Assembly: GCA_000027065.2 (NCBI GenBank)
Contig: FN543094.1
Span: 62,001 to 126,000 of the forward strand
DNA: 64,000 bases
Source of the DNA: Cronobacter turicensis z3032
GTDB lineage: Bacteria > Pseudomonadota > Gammaproteobacteria > Enterobacterales > Enterobacteriaceae
Direction: 5' to 3'
Below, in pieces: positions 26,039 to 35,428 of this stretch. The notes below the pieces were generated by a model. It was not told the origin of the DNA. It searched no databases and was given only the letters and a program-made list of their open reading frames with translations. The first letter of the stretch is position 1. Every line of letters begins with the position of its first letter. Position numbers and translations under genes: made by a program.

Positions 26039-28117
26039 TTAAGGCCGTCTGAAGAGCGCGATGCTGCGCCCTTCCAGCTCAAAATCCTTCTCTTTCGTGA
26101 TAACCAGCCCGTGGTTCGCGGTATCGGACGTGGTCAGCTCCAGCACCCAGCCGCCTTCTTCGCCAAACTGCGGAATGCGGAACGGCACGGTGCCTTCAAA
26201 CGGGTTGAACAGCATCAACACGTCGTGCCAGATCCCCTCTTGCTCCTGCAAATCGGAGCGCCCGATGTAGAGGCCAAGCGTCGAGCCTTCATCCCACTGT
26301 TCCGGCGTCTGCAGCCCGCCGCCCGCGTTAAACCATTTGATCTCCATTCCGTCGCGCCAGCTCTCGCGGCGCAGCAACGGCTGTTCGGCGCGCAGGCGGA
26401 TCACGTGACGGGTAAACTCGCGCAACGCTTCGGCGCTTTCCGGCAGGTTTTCCCAGTGCACCCAGGAGATCTCGCTGTCCTGGCAGTAGCCGTTGTTATT
26501 TCCCATCTGGCTGCGGCCAAACTCGTCGCCCGCCAGCAGCATCGGCGTGCCGTGCGAGAAAAAGAGCGTGGCGAGGAAGTTACGTTTCTGGCGTTCACGC
26601 ACCGCGTTGATGCCTTCGTCGTCGGTCGGGCCTTCCGCGCCGTAGTTATAGGAGCGGTTGTCGTTATGGCCGTCGTTGTTGTCTTCGCCGTTATCCTCGT
26701 TGTGCTTGCCGTTATAGGAGACCAGATCGTTGAGCGTGAAGCCGTCATGCGCGGTAATGAAGTTGACGCTTGCCCACGGACGGCGGCCGCGCTGATCGTA
26801 GAGGTCGCCGGAGCCGAGCAGGCGCGCCGCGAAATCGGTCGAGACGTTATCGCCCTTCCAGTATTCGCGCACCGTATCACGGTATTTATCGTTCCACTCC
26901 GCCCAGCCCGGCGGGAAGCCGCCCACCTGGTAGCCGCCAGGGCCGATGTCCCACGGCTCGCCGATAAGTTTCACTTTCGAGAGCACAGGATCCTGCATGA
27001 TGGCGTCAAAGAAGCCGCCGCGCTGGTCGAATCCTTCCGGCTCGCGGCCAAGAATGGTGCCCAGATCGAAGCGAAAACCGTCGATATGCATCGATTCTGC
27101 CCAGTAACGCAGTGAATCCATCACCATCTGCAATACGCGAGGATGGGACGTATTCACCGTGTTGCCGGTGCCGGTATCGTTAATGTAATACCGGTGCTGA
27201 TCCGGCATGGTGCGGTAATAAGAGAAGTTATCGATGCCCTTAAACGAGAGCGTCGGGCCAAGCTCGTTGCCTTCGGCGGTGTGGTTATAAACCACATCCA
27301 GGATAACCTCGATACCGGCGTCGTGGTAGGCGCGCACCATGTCGCGGAAACCCTGAATGCCGCGCGGCCCGAAGTAGCGCGAGGCGGGCGCGAAGAAGTT
27401 AAGTGAATTGTAGCCCCAGAAGTTTTTCAGCCCCTTATCCAGCAGATGCTGATCGTCCGGGAACCAGTGCACCGGCAGCAATTCAACAGACGTAATGCCG
27501 AGGCTTTTGATGTAATCCACCGACGCCTTATGCGCCATGCCGTCATAGGTGCCGCGCAGCTCCGGCGGTATGGCCGGGTTGAGCTGGGTGAAGCCTTTCA
27601 CATGGGTCTCATACACCACCGTGTGCGGCCAGACGACAGACGGACGGTTCTGATCCTGCCAGTCGAACTCATTCGGGTCGATAACCCGGCACTTCGGCAT
27701 ATACGGCGCGCTGTCACGCTCATCAAACGTCAGATCTTTATCTTCGTGCAGCAGATCGTAGGCAAAGTGCGCCTCGTTCCATTCGATATTGCCGACGAGA
27801 TCGCGGGCGTACGGGTCGACCAGCAGCTTGTTCGGGTTAAAGCGGTGGCCGTTTTCCGGATCGTACGGCCCGTGCACGCGGTAGCCATACAGCGCGCCGG
27901 GTTGCAGGCCCGGCACATAACCGTGCCAGACTTCGTGCGTATATTCCGGCAGCGTCAGGCGGGCGATTTCGTGTTTGCCGCTCGGATCGTAAAGACACAG
28001 CTCCACACGCTCTGCGTGCGCCGAGAAAATCGCGAAGTTTACCCCCTCGCCGTCGTAGTTTGCGCCGAGGGGATAACTGCATCCCGCCGTGATTTCAAAA
28101 GCCTTATCGTTTGACAT
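26039..28117 (-). CDS. glgX: Glycogen debranching enzyme
   Basis: A 692-residue isoamylase-type GH13 enzyme that cuts alpha-1,6 branches of glycogen or limit dextrins. An N-terminal carbohydrate-binding module (ANYDGEGVNFAIFSAHAERVELCLYD) precedes the barrel, where GH13 region I (DVVYNHTAEG), region II (GFRFDLGTI, nucleophile Asp), region III (LIGEPWD, acid/base Glu) and region IV (FITAHDGFTL) are all intact. Last gene of the treZ-treY-glgX unit, 68 bases after treY; GAGAGGGATAA precedes its ATG. With TreY and TreZ it feeds linear maltodextrins into trehalose synthesis, as TreX does elsewhere. Confidence 0.93.
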   Translation of the reverse strand: MSNDKAFEITAGCSYPLGANYDGEGVNFAIFSAHAERVELCLYDPSGKHEIARLTLPEYTHEVWHGYVPGLQPGALYGYRVHGPYDPENGHRFNPNKLLVDPYARDLVGNIEWNEAHFAYDLLHEDKDLTFDERDSAPYMPKCRVIDPNEFDWQDQNRPSVVWPHTVVYETHVKGFTQLNPAIPPELRGTYDGMAHKASVDYIKSLGITSVELLPVHWFPDDQHLLDKGLKNFWGYNSLNFFAPASRYFGPRGIQGFRDMVRAYHDAGIEVILDVVYNHTAEGNELGPTLSFKGIDNFSYYRTMPDQHRYYINDTGTGNTVNTSHPRVLQMVMDSLRYWAESMHIDGFRFDLGTILGREPEGFDQRGGFFDAIMQDPVLSKVKLIGEPWDIGPGGYQVGGFPPGWAEWNDKYRDTVREYWKGDNVSTDFAARLLGSGDLYDQRGRRPWASVNFITAHDGFTLNDLVSYNGKHNEDNGEDNNDGHNDNRSYNYGAEGPTDDEGINAVRERQKRNFLATLFFSHGTPMLLAGDEFGRSQMGNNNGYCQDSEISWVHWENLPESAEALREFTRHVIRLRAEQPLLRRESWRDGMEIKWFNAGGGLQTPEQWDEGSTLGLYIGRSDLQEQEGIWHDVLMLFNPFEGTVPFRIPQFGEEGGWVLELTTSDTANHGLVITKEKDFELEGRSIALFRRP

Positions 28118-28185
28118 TTATCCCTCTCCATCCAGGCCGTAAATTTTCAGGACTACCACGATTCATGATGTTTATTTGCATGGAA

Positions 28186-30717
28186 TCAGTCGGTTATCAG
28201 TATCACGGACGAGCAGCCATCAGCTGTCTCCAGGGTTATCCGATCGGTAAGACTCAGCGTCTCGCCGGTCAGTACGTTGCGCCAGCGACGGTGAGCCAGT
28301 GACGCTGGCAGCACGATATGTGTGTCGGGCCAGCCGCCGCTTGCCGGCAGCGACGCGCTCTCATAGAGCGCGGTGAACATCAGCCGCGGCGCGATGACGA
28401 TGATGGCGTTATCGCCGTGCGTGCGGGCGTAAGCAATGACGTTACTGTCGAACTCGCCTTCAGCATGGAGCGGCAAATAGTCGCCGTGGCGGAACAGCGC
28501 CGGATCCTGCTGGCGCAGGTGCAGCACGCGGGCGATCAGGTGCTGTTTAAGGCGCCCGCTGATCCAGTCCTGCGGCGTGGCGGCAAGATTCGCCTGCGGC
28601 GCCAGCATACTGTCGAGCGCGATAAAATCCGGCTCGCGGCGGTTATCCGGGTCCACCAGGCTGAAGTTGAGCGCTTCGCTGCCCTGGTAGATATCCGGCA
28701 CGCCGGGGGCTGTCAGTTTCAGCGCCGTCTGGGTCAGGCTGTTGACCAGGCCCGCGCGGATAAACGGCTGTAATGCCTCATGGAAATCCGTCAGGAAATC
28801 CTGATTGTCCGGCGAGAGCATATGGCTTGCGTAATCCAGCACCGCTTTTTCATAGGCATCGTTCGTGTCCGCCCAGTCGGTGCGCAGCTTCGCTTCGCGC
28901 AGCGCCTTTTCCACAAAAGCGAGAAAACGTTCTTCAAGCGCTTTCAGGCCCGCTTCATCATCCGGTTTCAGCGTGGCGGGCCAGACGCCCGCCAGCGCCT
29001 GATAGAGCATCCAGGTATCGGTGCCCTTCGGCGCGGTGCCGTCATTCAGGAACACCACTTTAGTCTGGTTCAGCTGACGCCAGCGCGCGACGCACTCGGC
29101 ATAAAACAGCGGCGCTTCGGTGAGCGCATAAAGCCTGGCGCGGGCGTCTTCACCGCGTTTGGTGTCATGCGTCGACGTGCTGGTGAGCGCGTCCGGCTGA
29201 TGCGCGAGACGCAGCACCATCTCTTTATGGAAACGATCCACCGAGAAGGTGCGCGGCAGCGGCTCGGCCCCCACTTCATTGAGCGCAAGCTGCATGTTCT
29301 GGCGGAAGAACAGCGTATCTTCCACGGATTTCGCCATCAGCGGGCCGGTAAGCTGCTGAAAACGGGTGCGGAACGTGGCGGCGTCGGCAACTGAGGCGCC
29401 GGAAATATTCCCGGCCAGCACATCGGTGATAAACCCGAGCGCCTGCGCATCCGGCGCATGCTCGCCAGCCTGCACTTTCGCGACCACTTTTTGCAACAGC
29501 GCGCTGTCGGCGGGCGTCAGCCCGTGCGCGGTGCCGTAGGTGCGGTACACCGGGAACGCCGCCAGCAGTTCTCGCAGCGCGTCGCGCAACGCCGGTTCTT
29601 CCGGCGTTACGCCCTCCTGCTGCGCAATGCGGGTCGCCAGCCGCAGCAGCGTGGTGAATTCGCCTTCGAAATTCCGGTCGGCCATCAGCAGTTTGGCGTC
29701 GCGCAGTTCGGCGCGCATATCCACCTCCTGCCCGACCACCTCGTGATACGCCTTGCTGAGATCCTCGAGCTTCGCGTCATCCACCAGCACATCCGAGAGC
29801 GCGGCGATAAATTCATACCCCGTCGTGCCGGAAATCGGCCAGTCATCCGGGATCTGCTCGCCCTTACCGAGAATTTTTTCCACGGTGATGTAGCAATCCG
29901 GCCCGGCTTTTTCGCGCAGCCGCTCCAGATACGCTTTCGGATCAGCAAGGCCGTCGACGTGATCCACCCGCAGGCCATCCACCGCGCCGGAGTGCACCAG
30001 GTCGAGGATCAGCCGGTGGCTGTCGTCAAACACGGCGTCATCTTCAACGCGCACGCCCGCCAGCCCGGTAATTTCAAAAAAACGGCGGTAGGAGAGCGAG
30101 CGCGGCGCATCGCGCCAGGAGATTAACTGGTACGGCTGGCGGTCGTGCAGCGCAGCGATGGCCTGTTTATCGGTCATCGCGAGCACTTCCGCCTCGCGCC
30201 CCTGCCAGGTCTCCGGATTGAGCGGGTAAAAGCTGTCGTAATAGGCGATCGCCGGTTTGCCGGTTTTCGGATCGGGCTTAACGCTGATTTCGCCGTTTTC
30301 CAGCACGTTTTCAAACGTGTCGCCCAGGAACGGCAGCGTCAGGCGGCGTGTCCAGTCGATATCGAAATAGCGGGCGTAACGGCTCTTTTCGCCGTGTTCA
30401 ATCACATCTCGCCACCACGGGTTTTCCAGTGACGCCGCCATATGGTTGGGCACGATATCGAGGATCAGCCCCAGCCCGCCCGCTTTAAGCGCCTGTACCA
30501 TGCGGTCGAAGCCCTTGCGACCGCCGATGGCGGGCTCTATCTCATTGGCGTCGGTCACGTCATAGCCGTGGGTGGAGCCGGTGGTCGCGGTAAACACCGG
30601 CGACGCGTACAGATGGCTGATGCCAAGCCGCTTCAGATAAGGCACCAGGCCCGCCGCGCGGTCAAATGTCATGCCGTTGCGAAACTGAATGCGGTACGTT
30701 GAAGAAGGAATACTCAT
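28186..30717 (-). CDS. treY: Malto-oligosyltrehalose synthase
   Basis: An 843-residue GH13 enzyme that isomerises the reducing-end glucose of maltodextrin to an alpha,alpha-1,1 (trehalosyl) bond. It begins SSTYRIQFRNGMTFDRAAGLVPYLKRLGISHLYASPV, written here in pieces because the whole block is family-typical. Catalytic regions are visible as DIVPNHMA, DGLRVDHVDGLADP (nucleophile Asp) and YITVEKILGKGE (Glu). Its ATG overlaps the treZ stop by the ATGA arrangement, with GGAGACGCGC ahead, so the two are translationally coupled. Cytoplasmic; osmoprotective trehalose is the end product. Confidence 0.93.
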   Translation of the reverse strand: MSIPSSTYRIQFRNGMTFDRAAGLVPYLKRLGISHLYASPVFTATTGSTHGYDVTDANEIEPAIGGRKGFDRMVQALKAGGLGLILDIVPNHMAASLENPWWRDVIEHGEKSRYARYFDIDWTRRLTLPFLGDTFENVLENGEISVKPDPKTGKPAIAYYDSFYPLNPETWQGREAEVLAMTDKQAIAALHDRQPYQLISWRDAPRSLSYRRFFEITGLAGVRVEDDAVFDDSHRLILDLVHSGAVDGLRVDHVDGLADPKAYLERLREKAGPDCYITVEKILGKGEQIPDDWPISGTTGYEFIAALSDVLVDDAKLEDLSKAYHEVVGQEVDMRAELRDAKLLMADRNFEGEFTTLLRLATRIAQQEGVTPEEPALRDALRELLAAFPVYRTYGTAHGLTPADSALLQKVVAKVQAGEHAPDAQALGFITDVLAGNISGASVADAATFRTRFQQLTGPLMAKSVEDTLFFRQNMQLALNEVGAEPLPRTFSVDRFHKEMVLRLAHQPDALTSTSTHDTKRGEDARARLYALTEAPLFYAECVARWRQLNQTKVVFLNDGTAPKGTDTWMLYQALAGVWPATLKPDDEAGLKALEERFLAFVEKALREAKLRTDWADTNDAYEKAVLDYASHMLSPDNQDFLTDFHEALQPFIRAGLVNSLTQTALKLTAPGVPDIYQGSEALNFSLVDPDNRREPDFIALDSMLAPQANLAATPQDWISGRLKQHLIARVLHLRQQDPALFRHGDYLPLHAEGEFDSNVIAYARTHGDNAIIVIAPRLMFTALYESASLPASGGWPDTHIVLPASLAHRRWRNVLTGETLSLTDRITLETADGCSSVILITD

Positions 30718-32498
30718 TGCGCGTCTCCTTTCGCCAGGCGAACGTGAATGCTGTCAGGGGGCAGTTCGTCGCTTCCCTGCGGCCAGGCAAACAGCGTATC
30801 GCCCGGCAGATCCGGCAGCGGTTGCGGGCGCTCGCTGATATTCAGCGCCAGCGACAGCGTGCCTTTCGGGAAGGTCCAGCTCACCGCCACAAAACCCGGC
30901 GCGGTGTCGACGACACGTCCGCTGTGGCCGCCCGCCGTTGCCAGCAGCGGCACAATATGCTCACGGCGAAGCGTCAGCAGCTCGCGGGTGAGCGCAAGCC
31001 ACGCCCTCCCCTCTTCGCTCTCCGGCTTCTGCCAGTCGAGTTTCGACATTTCAAACGTCTGCTGCGCGTTCGGATCCGGCACGCTGTCGCCGTCCCAGTC
31101 GCCGTGGCCTTCGAATTCGCGCGCGCGTCCTTCGCGCACGGCTTTGGCGAGCTCGCCGTGGAAATCGGTAAAGAACAGGAACGGATTGGTTTCGCCGTAC
31201 TCTTCCCCCATAAACAGCAGCGGAATGTGCGGCGAGAGCAGCAGCGTCGCGAGCAGCACTTTGGTGCGGTCGCTGCCCGCCAGCTCAATCAGGCGCTCGC
31301 CCCAGGCGCGGTTGCCGACCTGGTCGTGGTTCTGGATAAAATCGACGAACGCGACCGGCGGCTGGCCGGTGCTGTCCACGCCGCGCGGCTCGCCGCTCTG
31401 CGGCGACACCTCGCCCTGATACGCGAAACCTTCCGTCAGTATGCGGGCGACGAGTTTTTCCGGCCGATCGGCGAAGTCCTGGTAATAAGCGTGCGTTTCG
31501 CCGGTGGCGAACACATGAATGGCGTTATGGAAATCATCGTTCCATTCGCCGGTAAACAGCGGCGCGCTGCCGTCCGGGTTACGCGGATGCAGGAAAATCA
31601 CGTTGCGGCTGTCTTCGGTGGTGAGGTGCGCGGGGCGATCGGTGATTTCCGCGCGGATGCGCTCGGCAATTTCAATCAGCGCATGCTTTGCCGAGGTATC
31701 TTCAATCTGGTCGATGGCGTCAAAACGCAGGCCATCTAAGCGATATTCTTTGAGCCAGTAGAGCGGCGCTTCCACAATGTAACGGCGCACCGCGTCGACG
31801 TCATAAGCGATGCCGTTGCCCCAGGGGGTCATACGTTCTTTGTGGAAGAAATCGGGCGCCAGCAGCGGCAGATAGTTGCCTTCCGGGCCGAAATGGTTGA
31901 GCACGATATCCAGCACCACGGAAAGCCCGTGCGCGTGCGCGGCGTCGATAAACGCTTTGAAATCGTCCGGCGTGCCGTAGGCGGAGTGCGGCGCGTAAAG
32001 TAATACGCCGTCGTAGCCCCAGCCGCGGTTACCGCCGAACTGCGAGACGGGCAGCACTTCGAGCATCGTGACGCCAAGCTGCGCCAGATACGGCAGCTTT
32101 TCGATTGCCGCGCGGAAGGTGCCTTCCGGCGTAAAGGTGCCGATGTGCATCTCATAGACGACCGTCTCTTCCCACGGGCGGCCGCGCCAGTCCGTGGTTT
32201 TCCATGGGTACGCGCTGGGATCGACCACCAGCGACGGTCCGTTGACATCCGCTTTCTGAGCGCGCGAGGCCGGGTCCGGCACGGTCATGCCGTCTTCCAG
32301 CACAAAAGAGTATTCGGTTCCGGGCGCGACGCCCGGCACGTCCAGTTCAAACCAGCCATCGCCTGTCGGCGTCATGGGCAAATCCTGGCCCGCGAGGCGC
32401 AGCGTCACGCGCTTCTGTCCGGTCGCCCAGAGACGGAAGCGAACGGCGCCGTCCGCCACATATTCGCTACCCCAACTTTTCAGGAATGTGGACTCCAT
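30714..32498 (-). CDS. treZ: Malto-oligosyltrehalose trehalohydrolase
   Basis: A 594-residue GH13 enzyme that releases trehalose from maltooligosyl trehalose made by TreY. The start at 32498 is preferred over the in-frame one at 32546 because GAGG stands 7 bases before it and the family N terminus begins there (SWGSEYVADGAVRFRLWA). An N-terminal beta-sandwich is followed by the barrel with EMHIGTFTPEGTF, VVLDIVLNHFG, GLRFDAIDQIED (nucleophile) and THLTTEDSRN (Glu), ending at FIQNHDQVGN. First gene of treZ-treY-glgX; the promoter should lie in 32499-32800. Confidence 0.92.
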   Translation of the reverse strand: MESTFLKSWGSEYVADGAVRFRLWATGQKRVTLRLAGQDLPMTPTGDGWFELDVPGVAPGTEYSFVLEDGMTVPDPASRAQKADVNGPSLVVDPSAYPWKTTDWRGRPWEETVVYEMHIGTFTPEGTFRAAIEKLPYLAQLGVTMLEVLPVSQFGGNRGWGYDGVLLYAPHSAYGTPDDFKAFIDAAHAHGLSVVLDIVLNHFGPEGNYLPLLAPDFFHKERMTPWGNGIAYDVDAVRRYIVEAPLYWLKEYRLDGLRFDAIDQIEDTSAKHALIEIAERIRAEITDRPAHLTTEDSRNVIFLHPRNPDGSAPLFTGEWNDDFHNAIHVFATGETHAYYQDFADRPEKLVARILTEGFAYQGEVSPQSGEPRGVDSTGQPPVAFVDFIQNHDQVGNRAWGERLIELAGSDRTKVLLATLLLSPHIPLLFMGEEYGETNPFLFFTDFHGELAKAVREGRAREFEGHGDWDGDSVPDPNAQQTFEMSKLDWQKPESEEGRAWLALTRELLTLRREHIVPLLATAGGHSGRVVDTAPGFVAVSWTFPKGTLSLALNISERPQPLPDLPGDTLFAWPQGSDELPPDSIHVRLAKGDAQ

Positions 32499-32802
32499 TC
32501 TGTTACCTCGTTTAATCCAGAAGTGAGCAGTGGCGCGATCGCGCAATTTCCGCTCCTGCGGCGTGCCTCAGGAGCGTTAACGTGTAAGCATGAGCCGGGT
32601 GCCGCAGCGGGCCGGTAGCGCGCAGGCCGCCTGTGTGAAAGCGGTTTTCTGCTGGGGGGTACAACGGATAACGGAATGTCCCGGCCCTGGCGGCATACGT
32701 GAACAATCATAGACCATTACCGGAGAAGTGCCGGGAAGCGCGACGAGGCGCGTCAGGAGAAGGAGTGACGACGCCGCGTGCGACACGGCGTCGAATGGGC
32801 GA
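32499..32802. other. Intergenic region between treZ and hipA
   Basis: About 300 bases between two leftward genes; it should hold the treZ promoter. One hairpin is seen at 32769-32793 (CGACGCCG / CGGCGTCG), just after the hipA stop, without a T-tract. Nothing else was recognised. Confidence 0.4.
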
Positions 32803-34122
32803 TTACGCGGCCAGGAGACGCGCGCACTGCTGGCGCATGCCGTCGAAAATCGCCCCGGCCAGAAAGGCGGGGAAATCGGGCGTAAGGGCATCGGCCACGC
32901 GCGCGATGACCGCGGGCGCGCTGGCTATCAGCTCATCAATCATGGCATTGACCTGCGCCGCCGACAGCCCGGCGAGTTCGCCCTGACGCAGCCAGTGACG
33001 ACGGCGGATCTGACTCAAATGGTAATAGTTACTGCTGCCGCGCACGGCCATCGCCAGCTTGCACTTCTGCCACGCAATCTGGTGACGACCGGGCCCGATG
33101 ACCGGCCAGGCGGAAAGGACGTCATACAGAGGCGTCAGGTGATACCGGTTGCCGGGCAGATGCGCGATGCTGAAATTCTTGGCGTGGCCGTCGGTCGCCG
33201 CGAGGATCCAGAAGATGATCTGGGCGCGGAAGAAGTGCGCGCGATCCGCCTGTGCGTTTTCCGAACGGCTCAGGATAGTCATGATGTCGCCGATGCCCGG
33301 CCCGCCGTCGGACTGATATTTACGCAGCGGCGAGACGCCCAGCGCCTGGCACATATCTTCCTGCGGCAGGCGCAGCCACCACTGGCCATCGCCGGACAGA
33401 CGGCGGTCGAAACGTTCGACAATCAGCGCTTTCTGCTCTTCAAACTGCGCCATCTGCGTGCGTGCGACCGGAATGCCCCAGGCCTCCAGCAGCTGCGCGC
33501 AGAGCCACTCGTTTTCAATGGAGGTGCGCATATCCGCCTGCATATTACCCACCAGCCCGAGCGGCAGTTTGAAAATATGCGTGGTGGGCGTGTTGCCCTC
33601 CGGCAGACACCACTGGCCTTCGTGCCACAGCAGCGCGGTTTTCTCCTGCGCGCCCGCAATAGAGAGCCGCAACGTCTCTTCGCCGCCATGCTGACCAGGG
33701 AAGGCCCCGGCGGTGTGGCGCAGCATCGCGGCAATATCCACTGTGGAGAGTGGCCGGGCGCGAATGGTAAACAGCCCGTCCGGCGTTTCACCGGCAGGCA
33801 GCAACTGAATGGCGCCGACGCAGTCGCGCCCCAGCTCCGCCAGCAGATCGAACGGCTCCAGGCTTTGCGCCTGGTAGCGCATCGCCAGCCGCCGCCGGAT
33901 GTTTTCGCTGTCCGGCAGGAGGTTGTCGAAGTAATCACGCACCCGCGCGCCGCGGTACGGCTGATTGCCGGGCGTGAACGGCAGCGACAATGACAGCGGC
34001 CTGCCCTGCGGATCACCGGGCCACGCAGGTAAATAGGTCAGCCGGTCTTCGCCGTTATGTTTATCCCAGTAACCGACCGGGATGCCGTTCATCCAGAGCG
34101 CTAAACGCGACGGGCGGCGCAT
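32803..34122 (-). CDS. hipA: HipA-family serine/threonine kinase toxin
   Basis: A 439-residue type II toxin; E. coli HipA (440 residues) phosphorylates glutamyl-tRNA synthetase and triggers growth arrest and persistence. The N-terminal subdomain has RPLSLSLPF and YFDNLLPDSENIRRRL; the kinase core has the phosphorylatable glycine-rich loop SIAGAQEKTALL, the catalytic DGHAKNFS (Asp, Asn) and the metal-binding YDVLS. The ATG at 34122 is preferred over GTG at 34131 because GAGG is at a proper distance only for the ATG. It starts 2 bases after the hipB stop. All catalytic residues are present, so it is probably active and held by HipB. Confidence 0.9.
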   Translation of the reverse strand: MRRPSRLALWMNGIPVGYWDKHNGEDRLTYLPAWPGDPQGRPLSLSLPFTPGNQPYRGARVRDYFDNLLPDSENIRRRLAMRYQAQSLEPFDLLAELGRDCVGAIQLLPAGETPDGLFTIRARPLSTVDIAAMLRHTAGAFPGQHGGEETLRLSIAGAQEKTALLWHEGQWCLPEGNTPTTHIFKLPLGLVGNMQADMRTSIENEWLCAQLLEAWGIPVARTQMAQFEEQKALIVERFDRRLSGDGQWWLRLPQEDMCQALGVSPLRKYQSDGGPGIGDIMTILSRSENAQADRAHFFRAQIIFWILAATDGHAKNFSIAHLPGNRYHLTPLYDVLSAWPVIGPGRHQIAWQKCKLAMAVRGSSNYYHLSQIRRRHWLRQGELAGLSAAQVNAMIDELIASAPAVIARVADALTPDFPAFLAGAIFDGMRQQCARLLAA

Positions 34123-34124
34123 GG

Positions 34125-34433
34125 TTACCACGCCTCGCGGCGGGCAGGCGAATCGTCACGCGCGGGCGCGTCGGCGTCAGCCGTCTGCGTTTCGCTGAGC
34201 GTTATCTCAATGCCGAGCACGTTAAAGACGCGGAACAGGCGCTCGATGCTGGCCGTTTCAGGGTTCGCCTCCAGGCGCGCATAGGTTTGCTGGGTAACGC
34301 CCAGCCGCGCGGAGACGTCTTTCTGGGTCAGCCCCTGATTTTTGCGAAAGCCCACCAGCAGCGGGCGCAGCTGGCTAAGCGTTTTCAGTGGATAGCAGGT
34401 GTTCATACGGGCGGGTCGCATCCTCGGATACAT
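34125..34433 (-). CDS. hipB: HipB-family antitoxin and autorepressor
   Basis: A helix-turn-helix protein of at most 102 residues; an alternative ATG at 34406 would give 93. The Xre-type HTH is clear (NQGLTQKDVSARLGVTQQTYARLEANP). The C terminus is a charged, flexible tail (TADADAPARDDSPARREAW), typical of antitoxins that are degraded by proteases. It binds HipA and represses its own promoter. Upstream at 34458-34529 lies an array of TACAG/CTGTA inverted repeats that is the likely operator. Confidence 0.88.
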   Translation of the reverse strand: MYPRMRPARMNTCYPLKTLSQLRPLLVGFRKNQGLTQKDVSARLGVTQQTYARLEANPETASIERLFRVFNVLGIEITLSETQTADADAPARDDSPARREAW

Positions 34434-34457
34434 ACGATAAGCTGTATTTTCTATTTT

Positions 34458-34500
34458 ACACCCTTCAGGCTGTAGTATGCAATTACAGCCTGAAGGGTGT
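34458..34500. repeat. Long perfect inverted repeat, candidate HipB operator
   Basis: Left arm ACACCCTTCAGGCTGTA (34458-34474) and its exact complement at 34484-34500 around a 9-base spacer. Another CTGTA half-site is at 34442-34446. It sits directly upstream of hipB and just beyond the viuB stop, so it may be an operator, and the RNA hairpin could also stop viuB transcription. Confidence 0.65.
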
Positions 34501-34511
34501 TAAAAACAGGA

Positions 34512-34529
34512 TACAGCCTGTATGCTGTA
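34512..34529. promoter_or_regulatory. Second candidate HipB operator
   Basis: TACAGC CTGTAT GCTGTA, a 6-6-6 palindrome that shares the TACAG/CTGTA half-sites of the longer repeat next to it. Confidence 0.5.
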
Positions 34530-34540
34530 AAAGCAGGGCG

Positions 34541-35428
34541 TCATACGTGGCTTTTCCCGCGCGACCAGTACGCCATAAAGCAGGCGCGGGCCGGATCGAG
34601 CTGGCGATCGCGCGTCAGGTAGTGACGCAGCCGTTTCACTGCGCCGGATTCCGCCGCCACCCAGGCGCGAAACGTCCCTGCCCCGCCGGCGCGCTGCCAG
34701 ATAAGCGTCTCTTCGTCATTATCGTCTGCGGTCGTCTGCGCCGACACCAGCTCGCTGGCAGGCAGCGCTGCGGCGTCTTTCACCGCTTCCAGTAGTCGCT
34801 CGCCGTGTGGCGCGTTTTCATCACGCGCCAGCCAGTGGATATCGGCAAACGGGTAACGCAGGGGCTGGATGTCCTGCGCCAGCGGCACTTCCAGAAATGC
34901 CTGTACGCGCGGCGGCGCAGGCTGGCGGGCGAGCTGTTCGAGAATGCCGAGCGCGGCGGGCAACGCGGTTTCATCGGCCACCAGCAGCGCCTGACGAAGC
35001 GCGTCGTCAGCGCGCCATTCATAGCCGCCGCTGTCGCCAGGAAAATCACGATCCGGCGCGACGATTTGTAGCGTGTCGCCAGGTTTCGCGTGCATCGCCC
35101 AGCGCGACGCCGGGCCGCTGTCGCCGTGCAGCACAAACTCGACATCCAACTCGCACGCCTCTCTACGCAGCGCTCTCAACGTGTAAGTACGCATAAAAGG
35201 CCGCCGCTCGCGCGGCAGCGCCAGATAGTCCTGATACCAGCTGTCGCTCACCGGCAGCCTGGCGGTGTCGCCGTCGGGCCTCGCGAACATCAGCTTGATG
35301 CGCTGATCGGGCGCTTCATGCTTCATGTGCGCCACATCAGGGCCGGTGAACACGCAGCGTAGCAGCGAAGGGGTGACAGGAATGCGACGGCGCAGCGTCA
35401 CGTTAAAAATGCGGTAACTGGCGGTCAT
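34541..35428 (-). CDS. viuB: Siderophore-interacting protein (ferric reductase)
   Basis: A 295-residue flavoprotein of the SIP/ViuB family, which reduces ferric siderophore in the cytoplasm and frees the iron. The FAD-binding barrel has RTYTLRALR (RxYS/T-type) and DVEFVLHGDSGPASRWA with the conserved glycines; the C-terminal ferredoxin-reductase-like part ends in RHYLTRDRQLDPARACFMAYWSRG, the usual family ending. Its ATG overlaps the shiF stop (ATGA), so both form one unit. Context beside iucABCD-iutA indicates aerobactin-type iron release. Confidence 0.9.
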   Translation of the reverse strand: MTASYRIFNVTLRRRIPVTPSLLRCVFTGPDVAHMKHEAPDQRIKLMFARPDGDTARLPVSDSWYQDYLALPRERRPFMRTYTLRALRREACELDVEFVLHGDSGPASRWAMHAKPGDTLQIVAPDRDFPGDSGGYEWRADDALRQALLVADETALPAALGILEQLARQPAPPRVQAFLEVPLAQDIQPLRYPFADIHWLARDENAPHGERLLEAVKDAAALPASELVSAQTTADDNDEETLIWQRAGGAGTFRAWVAAESGAVKRLRHYLTRDRQLDPARACFMAYWSRGKSHV

